The translations under genes were made by a program, and so were the position numbers. This document shows, piece by piece, positions 7,394-16,457 of a stretch of 64,000 nt of DNA; position 1 is the first letter of the stretch; each line of letters opens with the position of its first letter. The stretch is from Ruminococcus gauvreauii (GTDB taxonomy: Bacteria; Bacillota; Clostridia; Lachnospirales; Lachnospiraceae): NCBI RefSeq assembly GCF_025151995.1, contig NZ_CP102290.1, forward strand, positions 1,984,001-2,048,000. The letters run 5' to 3'. The notes beneath the pieces are model-generated. The model searched no databases, was not told the DNA's origin, and was given only the letters and a program-made list of their open reading frames with translations.

Positions 7394-8497
7394 ATGACAA
7401 AAGTAGATATTATCTCCGGATTTCTGGGAGCCGGAAAGACAACCCTGATAAAACAGCTGCTTACAGATGCGCTGAAGGATGAACAGGTGGTGCTGATCGA
7501 GAATGAATTCGGTGAAATCGGCATTGACGGAGGATTTTTGAAAGACGCGGGGATTGAGATCAGGGAGATGAATTCCGGGTGCATCTGCTGCTCGCTTGTG
7601 GGGGATTTTGGGACGTCGCTGAAAGAGGTCATTGAAAAGTATCATCCGGACCGGATTGTGATCGAGCCTTCTGGAGTGGGACTCCTCTCAGATGTTATGA
7701 AAGCGGTAGAAAAAGTGGAAAAAGAGTGTGATATCCGTCTGAACAGTCATATTACAGTAGTGGATGTGAATAAGTGTAACATGTACCTGAGGAATTTCGG
7801 TGAGTTTTATGAAAACCAGGTCGAGTACGCAGGCACGGTCATTCTGAGCAGGACAGACAAGGCTGCTGCAGATAAGATAAAGAAGGCGGTTGCTTCTATC
7901 AGGGAGATTAACAGCCATGCACATATTATCACCACGCCCATCTCACAGCTTGGCGGGAAAAAAGTCCTGGAAGTCATGGAAGATGAGGTGACGAAACTGG
8001 AGGAAGAAGTACATCTCCATGAGCACGGGGAGGCCTGCTGTTGTGGGCACGATCATGATCATCACCACGAGCACGGGGAGAACTGCGGATGCGGACATGA
8101 CCACGATCATCACCATGAGCACGGGGAGAACTGTGGATGCGGACATGACCACGATCATCACCACGAGCACGGGGAGGCCTGCGGATGCGGACATGACCAT
8201 CACCATCATCATGACGCGGATGAAGTGTTTACCAGCTGGGGAACTGAGACGGCCAGAACATATGGAAGAGATGAGATTGACAGAATCTTAAAAGCGCTTT
8301 CAGACGGCGGAGAGTACGGAACGGTACTGCGCGCCAAGGGGATGGTCCCGGATGAGGCGGGGATCTGGCATTACTTTGACATGGTTCCGGAAGAGTACGA
8401 AATCAGGGAGGGAAGCCCTGAATTTACGGGAAGGCTTTGTGTGATAGGCTCGAAGCTGAACGAATCGAAACTGGAAGAGCTGTTTGCACTTTCATAG
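7394..8497 (+). CDS. CobW/COG0523-family GTPase with His/Cys-rich repeat (metal chaperone)
   Basis: A 367-residue G3E GTPase. Walker A is GFLGAGKTT (residues 8-16), the family CxCC metal motif is GCICCS near residue 57, and the base-recognition segment is around LSRTDKA. Between the GTPase and the C-terminal CobW_C domain lies a metal-binding stretch of four 16-residue units of the HEHGExCxCGHDHDHH type (about residues 209-273). Members deliver or store zinc, cobalt or nickel using GTP hydrolysis. The repeat suggests zinc or nickel, but the metal is not decided by sequence. The next gene is a second, divergent G3E protein 21 nt downstream. Confidence 0.9.
   Translation: MTKVDIISGFLGAGKTTLIKQLLTDALKDEQVVLIENEFGEIGIDGGFLKDAGIEIREMNSGCICCSLVGDFGTSLKEVIEKYHPDRIVIEPSGVGLLSDVMKAVEKVEKECDIRLNSHITVVDVNKCNMYLRNFGEFYENQVEYAGTVILSRTDKAAADKIKKAVASIREINSHAHIITTPISQLGGKKVLEVMEDEVTKLEEEVHLHEHGEACCCGHDHDHHHEHGENCGCGHDHDHHHEHGENCGCGHDHDHHHEHGEACGCGHDHHHHHDADEVFTSWGTETARTYGRDEIDRILKALSDGGEYGTVLRAKGMVPDEAGIWHYFDMVPEEYEIREGSPEFTGRLCVIGSKLNESKLEELFALS
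8018..8213 (+). repeat. 48-bp tandem coding repeat (four units)
   Basis: Within the GTPase gene, units beginning CATGAGCACGGGGAG or CACGAGCACGGGGAG recur every 48 nt four times, with the last unit varied. Each unit encodes HEHGE(A/N)CxCGHDHDHH. Near-identity of the units suggests recent tandem duplication and possible copy-number variation between strains. Confidence 0.85.
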
Positions 8498-8518
8498 GGA
8501 CGGGTGGTGTGAAAAGGT

Positions 8519-9478
8519 ATGGAGTATAAAGACATAGAGGTGCCGGTCTATCTTGTGACCGGATTTCTTGAGAGCGGAAAAACAACGTTTCTGGATGGAA
8601 CGATCCATCAGAATTATTTTAATATACCGGAGACAACCCTTTTGATCCTGTGTGAGGAGGGTGAAGTAGAATATGATGAAACAGAACTCAGGAGACGCCG
8701 GAGGACGGTGATTGAGGTGATCGAGGAGGCGGAAGACTTTACCGAAGATGCGCTGCGTTATCTTGCGAAAAAGCATCGGCCGGAGCGCGTGCTGCTGGAG
8801 TTTAACCCGCTGTGGTCTGTGTCGAAGCTTCTTCAGATGGAATTACCGGAAGGATGGGGGATCATTCAGCAGATTGTGACTGTTGACGCAAGCTGTTTCG
8901 AAATCTATATGAAAAATCTGAAATCCCTTTTTGTTGAGATGGTAAGAGATGCAGAGCTGGTCCTGTTTAACCGCTGCAATAAAGAACAGCCGCTCGCATC
9001 CTTTCGGCGCAGCGTCAAAGTAGTCAATCCGGCTGCAGAGATTATTTTCGAGAATGAAGACGGAGAAGTGGAGGACATCTTCGAAGACGGTATGCCGTTT
9101 GATCTGGATGCCGATATCATAGACATTATGGAAGAGGACTACGGCATCTGGTATGTGGATATGATGGATAATCCCGAGGACTACGAAGGGAAAACAGTCC
9201 GTTACAAAGGGATGGTGCTAAAAAGTGAAGACCTGGATGCAGAATTCTTTGTCGCCGGAAGGATGGCGATGACGTGCTGCGCCGATGATACCAGTTTTAT
9301 CGGATACGTGTGCAGATATCAGGGGGCTCCGTCTCTGGAGATGGGCAGCTGGGTTGAGGTCACTGCATCTATTCACCGGGAATATATGAAGGTCTATCAC
9401 GATGAGGGGCCTGTGCTCTATGCGAAAGAAGTAAGACCGGCAAAAGAGCCGAAAGAAGAACTGGTTTATTTTAATTGA
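8519..9478 (+). CDS. divergent G3E GTPase fused to a DUF1980/YcgQ-like C-terminal domain
   Basis: A 319-residue protein. The N-terminal half is a G3E GTPase: VTGFLESGKTTF is Walker A at residues 14-25. However, the CxCC metal motif is missing, and the corresponding region reads LCEEGEVEYDE. The C-terminal part (from about residue 215) contains GKTVRYKGMVL, FVAGRMAMTCCADD and GYVCRYQG, resembling the C-terminal domain of the YcgQ/TIGR03943 family, which is otherwise attached to a membrane protein of zinc-linked operons. It is probably co-transcribed with the preceding GTPase. I infer a metal homeostasis role; the activity is unknown. Confidence 0.75.
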   Translation: MEYKDIEVPVYLVTGFLESGKTTFLDGTIHQNYFNIPETTLLILCEEGEVEYDETELRRRRRTVIEVIEEAEDFTEDALRYLAKKHRPERVLLEFNPLWSVSKLLQMELPEGWGIIQQIVTVDASCFEIYMKNLKSLFVEMVRDAELVLFNRCNKEQPLASFRRSVKVVNPAAEIIFENEDGEVEDIFEDGMPFDLDADIIDIMEEDYGIWYVDMMDNPEDYEGKTVRYKGMVLKSEDLDAEFFVAGRMAMTCCADDTSFIGYVCRYQGAPSLEMGSWVEVTASIHREYMKVYHDEGPVLYAKEVRPAKEPKEELVYFN

Positions 9479-9497
9479 TAAGGCGAGGAAAACTACC

Positions 9498-10082
9498 ATG
9501 TATATAATTGTAGGTCTTGGAAATCCTACCAGGCAGTACGAACACACCCGCCACAACGTGGGATTCGACGCGATTGATTATCTGATCGATACTTATCGGA
9601 TTCCTTATTCTGGCGTCAGGCATAAGGCGATGTACGGGAAGGGAATGATCGGTTCGCAGAAAGTGATCGTGGCGAAACCTGTGACATATATGAATTTGAG
9701 CGGAGAATCCGTACGTGAATTGACAGACTATTATAAGATAGATCCGGAGCGTGAACTGATTGTCCTTTACGATGATGTCAGTCTGGCACCAGGCCAGCTC
9801 CGCATCAGGAAAAAAGGAAGCGCCGGAGGGCACAACGGGATTAAAAACATCATAGCTCATCTGGGAACACAGAATTTTCTTCGGGTAAAAATCGGGGTCG
9901 GCGAGAAGCCAAAGGGCTGGGATCTTGCCCAGTATGTGCTGGGACATTTTCCGGATGGCGAGAGAAAAATGGTTGACGAAGCGATTGTGCGTGCGGGGAA
10001 AGCGGTGGAGCTTATGCTCCGGGATGAAGTTGATAAGGCTATGAATGAGTATAACTGTATAAAACAGACAGTAAAGGAATAA
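9498..10082 (+). CDS. pth: peptidyl-tRNA hydrolase
   Basis: A 194-residue Pth, the normal length. It recycles peptidyl-tRNA released during abortive translation. Diagnostic motifs are VGLGNPTRQYEHTRHNVGF (with the catalytic His in RHN), PVTYMNLSG, YDDVSLAPG (with the catalytic Asp) and GSAGGHNGIKNI. It is 2 nt upstream of mfd, the pth-mfd pair common in Firmicutes. Confidence 0.97.
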   Translation: MYIIVGLGNPTRQYEHTRHNVGFDAIDYLIDTYRIPYSGVRHKAMYGKGMIGSQKVIVAKPVTYMNLSGESVRELTDYYKIDPERELIVLYDDVSLAPGQLRIRKKGSAGGHNGIKNIIAHLGTQNFLRVKIGVGEKPKGWDLAQYVLGHFPDGERKMVDEAIVRAGKAVELMLRDEVDKAMNEYNCIKQTVKE

Positions 10083-10084
10083 AG

Positions 10085-13000
10085 ATGGATGCATTGCAAA
10101 AACCGCTGGAGGAGTTAGCGGAGTTCCAGGAGATTGCGGACAGCCTGAAAAAGGGAAGGACCGGTGTGCGGCAGATAACCGGCTGCATTGAGTCACAGAA
10201 GGCTCACATCGTACATGGACTTGGGCGGGTATTTGGCCACAGGCTGGTCATTGCCGAAAATGATGTAAAAGCAAAAGAATTCTATGAGGACCTGAGGTTT
10301 TACGAACCAAAGGCCCTTTTGTACCCAGCGAAGGATTTGATTTTCTTTCAGGCGGATATCCATGGGAACCTGCTTACAAAACAGCGTATGCAGGTGATCA
10401 AGGCGCTTCTTGAAGAGGATGAGGTTACTGTTGTCACCAGCATGCCGGGCTGTATGGATTATCTGCTGCCGCTTTCGGTGATTAGAAAACAGATTCTGGT
10501 TTTTAAAAATGACAGCACAATAGATGTGGAACAATTGAAAAAACAGCTCGTTTTTATGGGATATGAGAGAAGTGCACAGGTGGAGACATCAGGGCAGTTC
10601 TCTGTTCGCGGCGGCATAATAGACGTATTTCCGCTGACGGAGGAAAACCCCCTGCGAATTGAACTTTGGGGAGATGAAATCGATTCGATCCGCAGTTTTG
10701 ATGCGGAGAGTCAGAGATCCATTGAAAATCTCGAAGAGATCCGCCTTTACCCGGCTTCCGAGATGGTATTAACTGCAGAATGCGCAGCCGCCGGGGTTAA
10801 GGCGATTCGAAAAGAGGCATCACAGCTGATCAAAAAGCTCCGGGGGGATATGAAAACGGAGGAGGCCGCCAGACTTTCTGGAGCCGTCGATGAGGTCTGT
10901 GAGAGGGTAAATGAATTATATGACATGTCAGGTGCTGAAAATTTTCTGCACTATTTTTATAAAGAAACTGTTTGTTTTTTGGACTATTTTGACAGGGAAA
11001 ACACATTGTTTTGTGTTGATGAACCGAACCGTGTTGTTGAAAATGCAGCTGCGGTTGAAGAAGAATTCCGACAGAGTATGGCAAATCGATTGGAGAAGGG
11101 ATATGTGCTGCCCGGACAGACAGACCTGCTGAAATCCTGTCAGAGTGTTGTCGGCATGCTGAATCTCTGCAAGTGTATCACGATCTCATCTATTGAACCG
11201 CGAAAAGGCGAGTGGGATGTCCGTGAAAAGTATCAGATTACAGCAAAATCGGTGAACTCCTATAATAACAGCTTTGAACTGCTGGTCAGGGACCTGGCGG
11301 GATGGAAACGCGGAGGCTATCGTGTGATCCTGCTGTGCGGGTCAAGAACCCGTGCGCAGCGTCTGGCGCAGGATCTTCAGAATGAAGGTCTGGGCAGCTT
11401 TTACGGGGAAGATCTGAACCGCCTCGTACAGCCGGGGGAAATCATGGTGACATATGGTCATGCGCACCGTGGATTTCTGTATCCGATGATCAAATTTGTG
11501 ATTATTGCTGAGACTGATATTTTTGGTAAAGAGAAAAAGAAGCGGAAACGTAAGACTGAGTACAGCGGGAAAAAGATCAGCAGTTTTACCGAGCTGTCAA
11601 TCGGTGATTACGTTGTCCATGAGAATCACGGTCTCGGCGTCTACCGGGGAATCGAAAAAGTAGAGATTGATAAAGTTATGAAAGACTATATCAAGATCGA
11701 ATATGCGGGCAAAAGCAACCTCTATATTCTTGCTACGCAGCTGGATATGCTGCAGAAATACGCGGGAGCGGATGCCAAAAAGCCGAAGCTCAACAAGCTG
11801 GGCGGTCAGGAATGGAATAAGACGAAGACACGCGTGCGGGGTGCGGTAAAAAATATTGCCAAAGACCTCGTGGCACTCTATGCAGCCCGGCAGGAAAAAG
11901 ACGGACACATGTACGGAGAGGATACCGTGTGGCAGAGAGAATTCGAGGAGATGTTCCCATTTGAGGAGACGGAAGATCAGCTGCTTGCCATTGAAGCCAC
12001 CAAGCATGATATGGAGAGCAGAAAAATCATGGACCGTCTGATCTGCGGGGATGTTGGATACGGCAAGACGGAGATTGCCATTCGGGCGGCTTTTAAAGCG
12101 ATACAGGAAGGCAAACAGGTGGTTTATCTGGTGCCGACAACGATATTGGCGCAGCAGCATTACAATACGTTTTTGCAGAGAATGAAAGACTTTCCGGTCC
12201 GTGTTGATCTGCTGTGCAGATTTCGAAGTTCAGCGGAACAGAAAAAGACGGTGGAAGATCTGAAAAAGGGATGGGTGGATATCGTGATTGGCACGCATCG
12301 CGTGCTTTCTGCCGATGTGCAGTATAAAGACCTTGGTCTGCTGATCATCGATGAGGAGCAGCGTTTTGGCGTCACCCACAAGGAGAAGATCAAAAAGCTG
12401 AAACAGAATGTGGATGTACTGACACTGACAGCGACGCCGATTCCGCGTACGCTTCATATGAGTCTGATCGGAATTCGTGATATGAGCGTGCTGGAAGAGC
12501 CTCCGATGGACCGGATGCCGATTCAGACATATGTAATGGAATATAATGATGAGATGGTGAGAGAAGCCGTCAGCAGAGAACTGGCGCGCGGCGGACAGGT
12601 GTATTACGTGTATAACCGCGTTCGGACGATTGCCGATATTACAGGGAGAATAGCAAAGCTTGTTCCGGAGGCGAATGTGGCGTTTGCTCACGGGCAGATG
12701 AATGAACGTGAGCTGGAAAAGATCATGTATGGATTTATCAGCGGAGAGATCGACGTGCTTGTCTCGACCACGATCATTGAGACGGGACTTGATATTTCCA
12801 ATGTCAATACGATGATTATCCATGACGCAGACCAGCTCGGATTATCACAGCTGTACCAGCTGAGGGGACGGGTCGGACGTTCCAGCCGTACAGCGTATGC
12901 TTTTCTGATGTATAAGCGTGATAAGGTGCTCAAAGAGATTGCGGAAAAACGTCTTCACGCAATACGGGAATTCACAGAGCTCGGAAGCGGATTTAAGATA

Positions 13001-13612
13001 GCCATGCGGGACCTGGAAATAAGAGGCGCCGGAAATCTTCTCGGTGCGGAACAGCACGGTCATATGGAAGCAGTCGGTTACGACCTGTACTGTAAAATGC
13101 TGAATGAGGCAGTTAAGGAAGAAAAAGGGATTCCGCAGCAGGAAGACTTTGAGACCACGATTGATATGAACATTGATGCATTTATTCCGGACAAATACAT
13201 CACGAATGAAGTACAGAAGCTTGATATCTATAAGAGAATCGCGGGGATTGAGTCGCAGGATGAATATGAAGATATTCTGGAGGAGCTTGTAGACCGTTTT
13301 GGGGATCCGCCCAAATGTGTGCAGAATCTTCTGGCGATCGCCAATATGAAGGCGCTCGCCCATCAGGCTTACGTGGTGGAGGTGAAACAGCGCGGGGAGG
13401 AAGTGAAGCTCACCATGCATGAACGTGCGAAGCTGAATCCGGCAGAAATCCCGCAGCTTTTAGAACAGTTTAACGGAGAACTCAATTTTAAGATTGAGAA
13501 CAATCCGTATTTCATCTACCGGCCTGCAAAACGAAAGGCAAAAGAGGTACTGCCGATGATGGAACATACGGAACAATTGCTGCGTCAAATATTGAGTTTT
13601 TCGGAGAGATAA
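10085..13612 (+). CDS. mfd: transcription-repair coupling factor Mfd
   Basis: An 1175-residue DNA translocase that removes stalled RNA polymerase and recruits UvrA. It begins with the UvrB-homology region (GFSRG-type part at SGQFSVRGGIIDVFPL) and then the RNA-polymerase-interacting domain (GDYVVHENHGLGVYRG near residue 510). Next come the RecG-like helicase motifs GDVGYGKTEIA (Walker A), IIDEEQRFG (DEEQ box), TLTATPIPRT and QLRGRVGRS, and finally the C-terminal TRCF domain. Length and motif order are complete. A promoter for the next gene lies inside its last codons. Confidence 0.97.
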   Translation: MDALQKPLEELAEFQEIADSLKKGRTGVRQITGCIESQKAHIVHGLGRVFGHRLVIAENDVKAKEFYEDLRFYEPKALLYPAKDLIFFQADIHGNLLTKQRMQVIKALLEEDEVTVVTSMPGCMDYLLPLSVIRKQILVFKNDSTIDVEQLKKQLVFMGYERSAQVETSGQFSVRGGIIDVFPLTEENPLRIELWGDEIDSIRSFDAESQRSIENLEEIRLYPASEMVLTAECAAAGVKAIRKEASQLIKKLRGDMKTEEAARLSGAVDEVCERVNELYDMSGAENFLHYFYKETVCFLDYFDRENTLFCVDEPNRVVENAAAVEEEFRQSMANRLEKGYVLPGQTDLLKSCQSVVGMLNLCKCITISSIEPRKGEWDVREKYQITAKSVNSYNNSFELLVRDLAGWKRGGYRVILLCGSRTRAQRLAQDLQNEGLGSFYGEDLNRLVQPGEIMVTYGHAHRGFLYPMIKFVIIAETDIFGKEKKKRKRKTEYSGKKISSFTELSIGDYVVHENHGLGVYRGIEKVEIDKVMKDYIKIEYAGKSNLYILATQLDMLQKYAGADAKKPKLNKLGGQEWNKTKTRVRGAVKNIAKDLVALYAARQEKDGHMYGEDTVWQREFEEMFPFEETEDQLLAIEATKHDMESRKIMDRLICGDVGYGKTEIAIRAAFKAIQEGKQVVYLVPTTILAQQHYNTFLQRMKDFPVRVDLLCRFRSSAEQKKTVEDLKKGWVDIVIGTHRVLSADVQYKDLGLLIIDEEQRFGVTHKEKIKKLKQNVDVLTLTATPIPRTLHMSLIGIRDMSVLEEPPMDRMPIQTYVMEYNDEMVREAVSRELARGGQVYYVYNRVRTIADITGRIAKLVPEANVAFAHGQMNERELEKIMYGFISGEIDVLVSTTIIETGLDISNVNTMIIHDADQLGLSQLYQLRGRVGRSSRTAYAFLMYKRDKVLKEIAEKRLHAIREFTELGSGFKIAMRDLEIRGAGNLLGAEQHGHMEAVGYDLYCKMLNEAVKEEKGIPQQEDFETTIDMNIDAFIPDKYITNEVQKLDIYKRIAGIESQDEYEDILEELVDRFGDPPKCVQNLLAIANMKALAHQAYVVEVKQRGEEVKLTMHERAKLNPAEIPQLLEQFNGELNFKIENNPYFIYRPAKRKAKEVLPMMEHTEQLLRQILSFSER

Positions 13613-13620
13613 GGTATAAT
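13592..13620 (+). promoter_or_regulatory. promoter inside the 3' end of mfd
   Basis: TTGAGT at 13592-13597 and TATAAT at 13615-13620 with a 17-nt spacer. The -10 box falls just after the mfd stop codon. It should drive the lipoprotein and homocysteine methyltransferase genes independently of pth-mfd. Confidence 0.65.
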
Positions 13621-13668
13621 ACTGAAATGACTGTAATGAATTAGTACATGAAAGCACAGGAGGAAGAA

Positions 13669-14862
13669 ATGAAGAAGTTCAGCATAAAAGCAGTGTGCAC
13701 GGTGATGGCAGCCGCACTGGGAATAACGATGATGGCGGGATGCGGGTCGAAAGACCTGGACGGCACACAGACCGTGGCGACGGTGAATCAGGAAGAGGTG
13801 CCGCTTGGGGTCGCAAGTTTTGCGCTCAGGTATCAGCAGGCCCAGACGGAATACTATTATAAATCCATTTACTCGATGTACGGGATGGATTCCAGCCAGG
13901 GCATGTGGGATCAGGAGACGGCAGACGGGATCACTTACGGTGAACAGACGAAGAATGAGTGTCTTGCCACCCTGGAAAAAATGTATCTGACCCGTACAAG
14001 GGCAGATGAGTATGGCATTGCGGTAACAGATGAAGAAAAAACTGCGATGGACGAGGCAGCAAAAACGTTTATCGAGGCAAATGATGCGGCGACGCTGAAA
14101 AAAATAGGCGTCACGGAAAGTGATGTCAGGGAGTATCTGGAGCTCAGTACTTACTACAAAAAGGCATATGAACCGGTCATCGCAGATGTTGAGATCAAGG
14201 TGACGGATGAGGAGGCGGCACAGTCTACGCTGACTTATGCGGCCCTGACCATGGGCAATCTCGAGGAAGACGCTAAAAAGGAAGCCTACGGCAAGATGGA
14301 AACCCTTCTGGAAGAGCTTAAGGCGGAAGAGGACCCGGCGTCGGCTGATATTGAGGCCATGGCGAAGGAACTGGACGATTCTTTCATCGTGACAACGTAT
14401 TCGTATGGAGAGGATGATACATCTCTCGATGAAGCACTGAAGGAGAAGGCGGCGGAGCTGGAAGACGGTCAGCTGTATGACGGAATTGTCGAGGGCGAGT
14501 CCAGCTATTTTGTGGTAAGAATGGATCAGAAACTGGATCAGGAAGCTACGGATTCAAAGAAGGAATCGATAAAAAAAGAAAAACAGCAGGAAGCATTCGA
14601 TGAGATTGTCCAGGGATGGTATGATGAGGCGGACATTACCCTGAATAAAAAAGTCTGGAAAAAAGTCACACTGACGGATAAAGAATCGTTCAGTATGGCG
14701 ACTCCTGAGCCGGCGGACACATCTGATAACGGGGCGGCTGCGGATGAAGCGGCAGAGTCAGGTGATGATGGCGCTGCTGATGGAGAGACAGATGCAGGGA
14801 ATGAAAACGATGCAGGGAATGCGGCTGACCAGGAAACAGATGACGGGGCAGCTGCGGAATAA
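13669..14862 (+). CDS. SurA/PrsA-like lipoprotein foldase
   Basis: A 397-residue lipoprotein. The signal peptide ends in lipobox MMAGC, and the mature part resembles the SurA_N/PrsA chaperone family: the VATVNQEEVPLG segment is the typical start of that domain, followed by helix-rich EYGIAVTDEEKT. I do not see a clear parvulin (PPIase) domain, so the isomerase activity may be absent. The C-terminus is a low-complexity tail rich in Asp, Glu, Ala and Gly (about residues 345-397). The start at 13669 has an AGGAGGA site 7 nt upstream; the in-frame ATG at 13648 lacks one. Confidence 0.75.
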   Translation: MKKFSIKAVCTVMAAALGITMMAGCGSKDLDGTQTVATVNQEEVPLGVASFALRYQQAQTEYYYKSIYSMYGMDSSQGMWDQETADGITYGEQTKNECLATLEKMYLTRTRADEYGIAVTDEEKTAMDEAAKTFIEANDAATLKKIGVTESDVREYLELSTYYKKAYEPVIADVEIKVTDEEAAQSTLTYAALTMGNLEEDAKKEAYGKMETLLEELKAEEDPASADIEAMAKELDDSFIVTTYSYGEDDTSLDEALKEKAAELEDGQLYDGIVEGESSYFVVRMDQKLDQEATDSKKESIKKEKQQEAFDEIVQGWYDEADITLNKKVWKKVTLTDKESFSMATPEPADTSDNGAAADEAAESGDDGAADGETDAGNENDAGNAADQETDDGAAAE

Positions 14863-14873
14863 AGGGTGATATC

Positions 14874-15743
14874 ATGACGAAACAGGAGTTTGCACGGTGG
14901 GCAGGCCGGGAACTGATACTGATGGACGGCGCGACGGGGTCCAACCTGATGGCGGCGGGAATGCCCCAGAGGGAATCGGCGGAACTTTGGATATTGAAGA
15001 ATCCGGAAATTGTTAAAAAACTTCAATCAGAATATGCAAAGGCGGGCAGCCGGATCGTATATGCGTGCACATTTACTGCCAACAGGATCAGTCTGAAAAA
15101 GCACGGGCTGGTGGATCGGGTGGAGGAATTGAATATTCGTCTTGCCGGGCTTACAAAGGAAGCTGTGCAGGGAAAAGCTTATGTGGCAGGTGATCTCACA
15201 ATGACGGGAGAACTGATGGAACCGCTGGGCGATATGACGCGTGAAGAACTGTTTGCCGTATATTCGGAACAGATCAGGGCATTGGTCAGGGGCGGGGTGG
15301 ATCTGCTGGGTATTGAGACTATGCTGAGTCTGGATGAGACGTTGACAGCACTCGATGCGGCAAATGAAGTCTGTGATCTTCCGATGATGTGTTCTTTTAC
15401 TGTTAACGAAAAGGGAATGACACTGTATGGAACAGATGTGGCGGAGGCAGTCCCGGCGTTGGAAGAACATGGGGCAGCAGCCATCGGCGTGAACTGTTCG
15501 CTGGGACCGGATCAGCTGGAAGGCGTTATCGCCCGGATAAAAGATAAGGCGACGGTTCCAATTATTGCAAAACCTAACGCTGGACTTCCAGGGACGGATC
15601 GTGCCGGAAATGTCAGCTACAGTATGGATGAAGCAACCTTCGCGCAGCATATGAAGAAACTGGTTACGGCAGGAGCCGGGATCATCGGAGGATGCTGCGG
15701 GACGACACCGGCGTATATTGCAGAATTAAAAAAAGAGCTTTGA
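14874..15743 (+). CDS. homocysteine S-methyltransferase family protein
   Basis: A 289-residue single-domain enzyme matching the homocysteine-binding barrel of MetH and BhmT. The start is LILMDGATGSNLMAAGM. The three zinc-ligand cysteines are in GVNCS (around residue 207) and the GGCCGTTP signature near the C-terminus. It transfers a methyl group to homocysteine to make methionine. With no cobalamin domain fused, the donor may be S-methylmethionine, betaine or a separate corrinoid protein. It starts 11 nt after the lipoprotein gene and ends at a strong terminator. Confidence 0.85.
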   Translation: MTKQEFARWAGRELILMDGATGSNLMAAGMPQRESAELWILKNPEIVKKLQSEYAKAGSRIVYACTFTANRISLKKHGLVDRVEELNIRLAGLTKEAVQGKAYVAGDLTMTGELMEPLGDMTREELFAVYSEQIRALVRGGVDLLGIETMLSLDETLTALDAANEVCDLPMMCSFTVNEKGMTLYGTDVAEAVPALEEHGAAAIGVNCSLGPDQLEGVIARIKDKATVPIIAKPNAGLPGTDRAGNVSYSMDEATFAQHMKKLVTAGAGIIGGCCGTTPAYIAELKKEL

Positions 15744-15750
15744 TAAACAG

Positions 15751-15799
15751 AGAGAATCTGCTATAGGGCAGCATAGTGCGCAGCAGATTCTCTTTTTTT
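15751..15799. terminator. intrinsic terminator between convergent genes
   Basis: AGAGAATCTGCT (15751-15762) pairs with AGCAGATTCTCT (15782-15793), followed by a run of seven T on the + strand. It ends the homocysteine methyltransferase transcript and may also serve the converging minus-strand gene. Confidence 0.85.
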
Positions 15800-15822
15800 G
15801 TTTTGGAGTAAGTAAATGTTTT

Positions 15823-16239
15823 TTAAAATTTATCCGTCAGTCTGTCGCTTTCTCCGGAGCGCAGGAACAGATACTTCCTGGTGGCAAACAAAATGGTGAT
15901 GGACACAACCCCGATCAGCGTCTGCCAGGTATCAAGGTGTTCAACTACCATTTGCCTGGCAGTGGCAAACATCAGCACCTCAACGAGAGTTTCCGGGGTA
16001 TGCTTACAGAGCATTTTGACAAATTCTATGCCGACTACCAGATTCAGTGCCTTGGCAAGAAATGTTGAAAAATACTCAGTTTCTGCGTGGAAGGCGCGAA
16101 TCTGCATCAGGTCAGATACCAGGTCCAGGATCAGGATGGCGATGACTGCCATGATGATAATGGAAATGATCAATTCTGTGTAGCGTGCGATTGAGAAGAC
16201 GATATCGTTCATCCGCTTTCGAAGAGGGCATTTTTCCAT
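15823..16239 (-). CDS. PsiE-like small membrane protein
   Basis: A 138-residue membrane protein with four hydrophobic segments. The central block EFVKMLCKHTPETLVEVLMFATARQMVVEH matches the phosphate-starvation-inducible PsiE family (PF06146). The function of that family is not established. The start at 16239 is preceded by AAAGGAG. It is transcribed divergently from the MarR gene. Confidence 0.75.
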   Translation of the reverse strand: MEKCPLRKRMNDIVFSIARYTELIISIIIMAVIAILILDLVSDLMQIRAFHAETEYFSTFLAKALNLVVGIEFVKMLCKHTPETLVEVLMFATARQMVVEHLDTWQTLIGVVSITILFATRKYLFLRSGESDRLTDKF

Positions 16240-16268
16240 GTTTGTTTCTCCTTTTTTGTGATGGATTT

Positions 16269-16298
16269 ATTATAGCATGGCTGCCCTGAGGGATTCAA
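16269..16298 (-). promoter_or_regulatory. promoter of the PsiE-like gene
   Basis: On the minus strand, TTGAAT (16293-16298) and TATAAT (16269-16274) are separated by 18 nt. The -35 region contains an AGTTGA half-site like those in the nearby MarR operators. Confidence 0.6.
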
Positions 16299-16353
16299 CT
16301 GACAGAAATGACCTTTGAGGAAATCCGGGAAATTCAAATGGAAAATGAAAATT

Positions 16354-16411
16354 AGTTGACTCTTCAACTGTACGGGAATATAATACTCGTATAAAAGTTG
16401 AGGTGTCAACT
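16354..16411 (+). promoter_or_regulatory. marR promoter with two identical-arm operators
   Basis: TTGACT (16356-16361) and TATAAT (16379-16384) form a promoter with a 17-nt spacer. Two dyads with the same arms, AGTTGA-N4-TCAACT, lie at 16354-16369 (overlapping the -35) and at 16396-16411 (just past the start point). Binding of a MarR dimer to either would block transcription, so autorepression of the marR-MATE operon is likely. Confidence 0.8.
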
Positions 16412-16457
16412 TTTTTTGTGCCTTACAAACAGACACGGCGAATAGAGGGAGGAGCGT

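Noticed and set aside
8018..8213. Regular repeats that could suggest a CRISPR array
   Set aside because: The units are in frame, without spacers, and encode the His/Cys-rich part of a GTPase.
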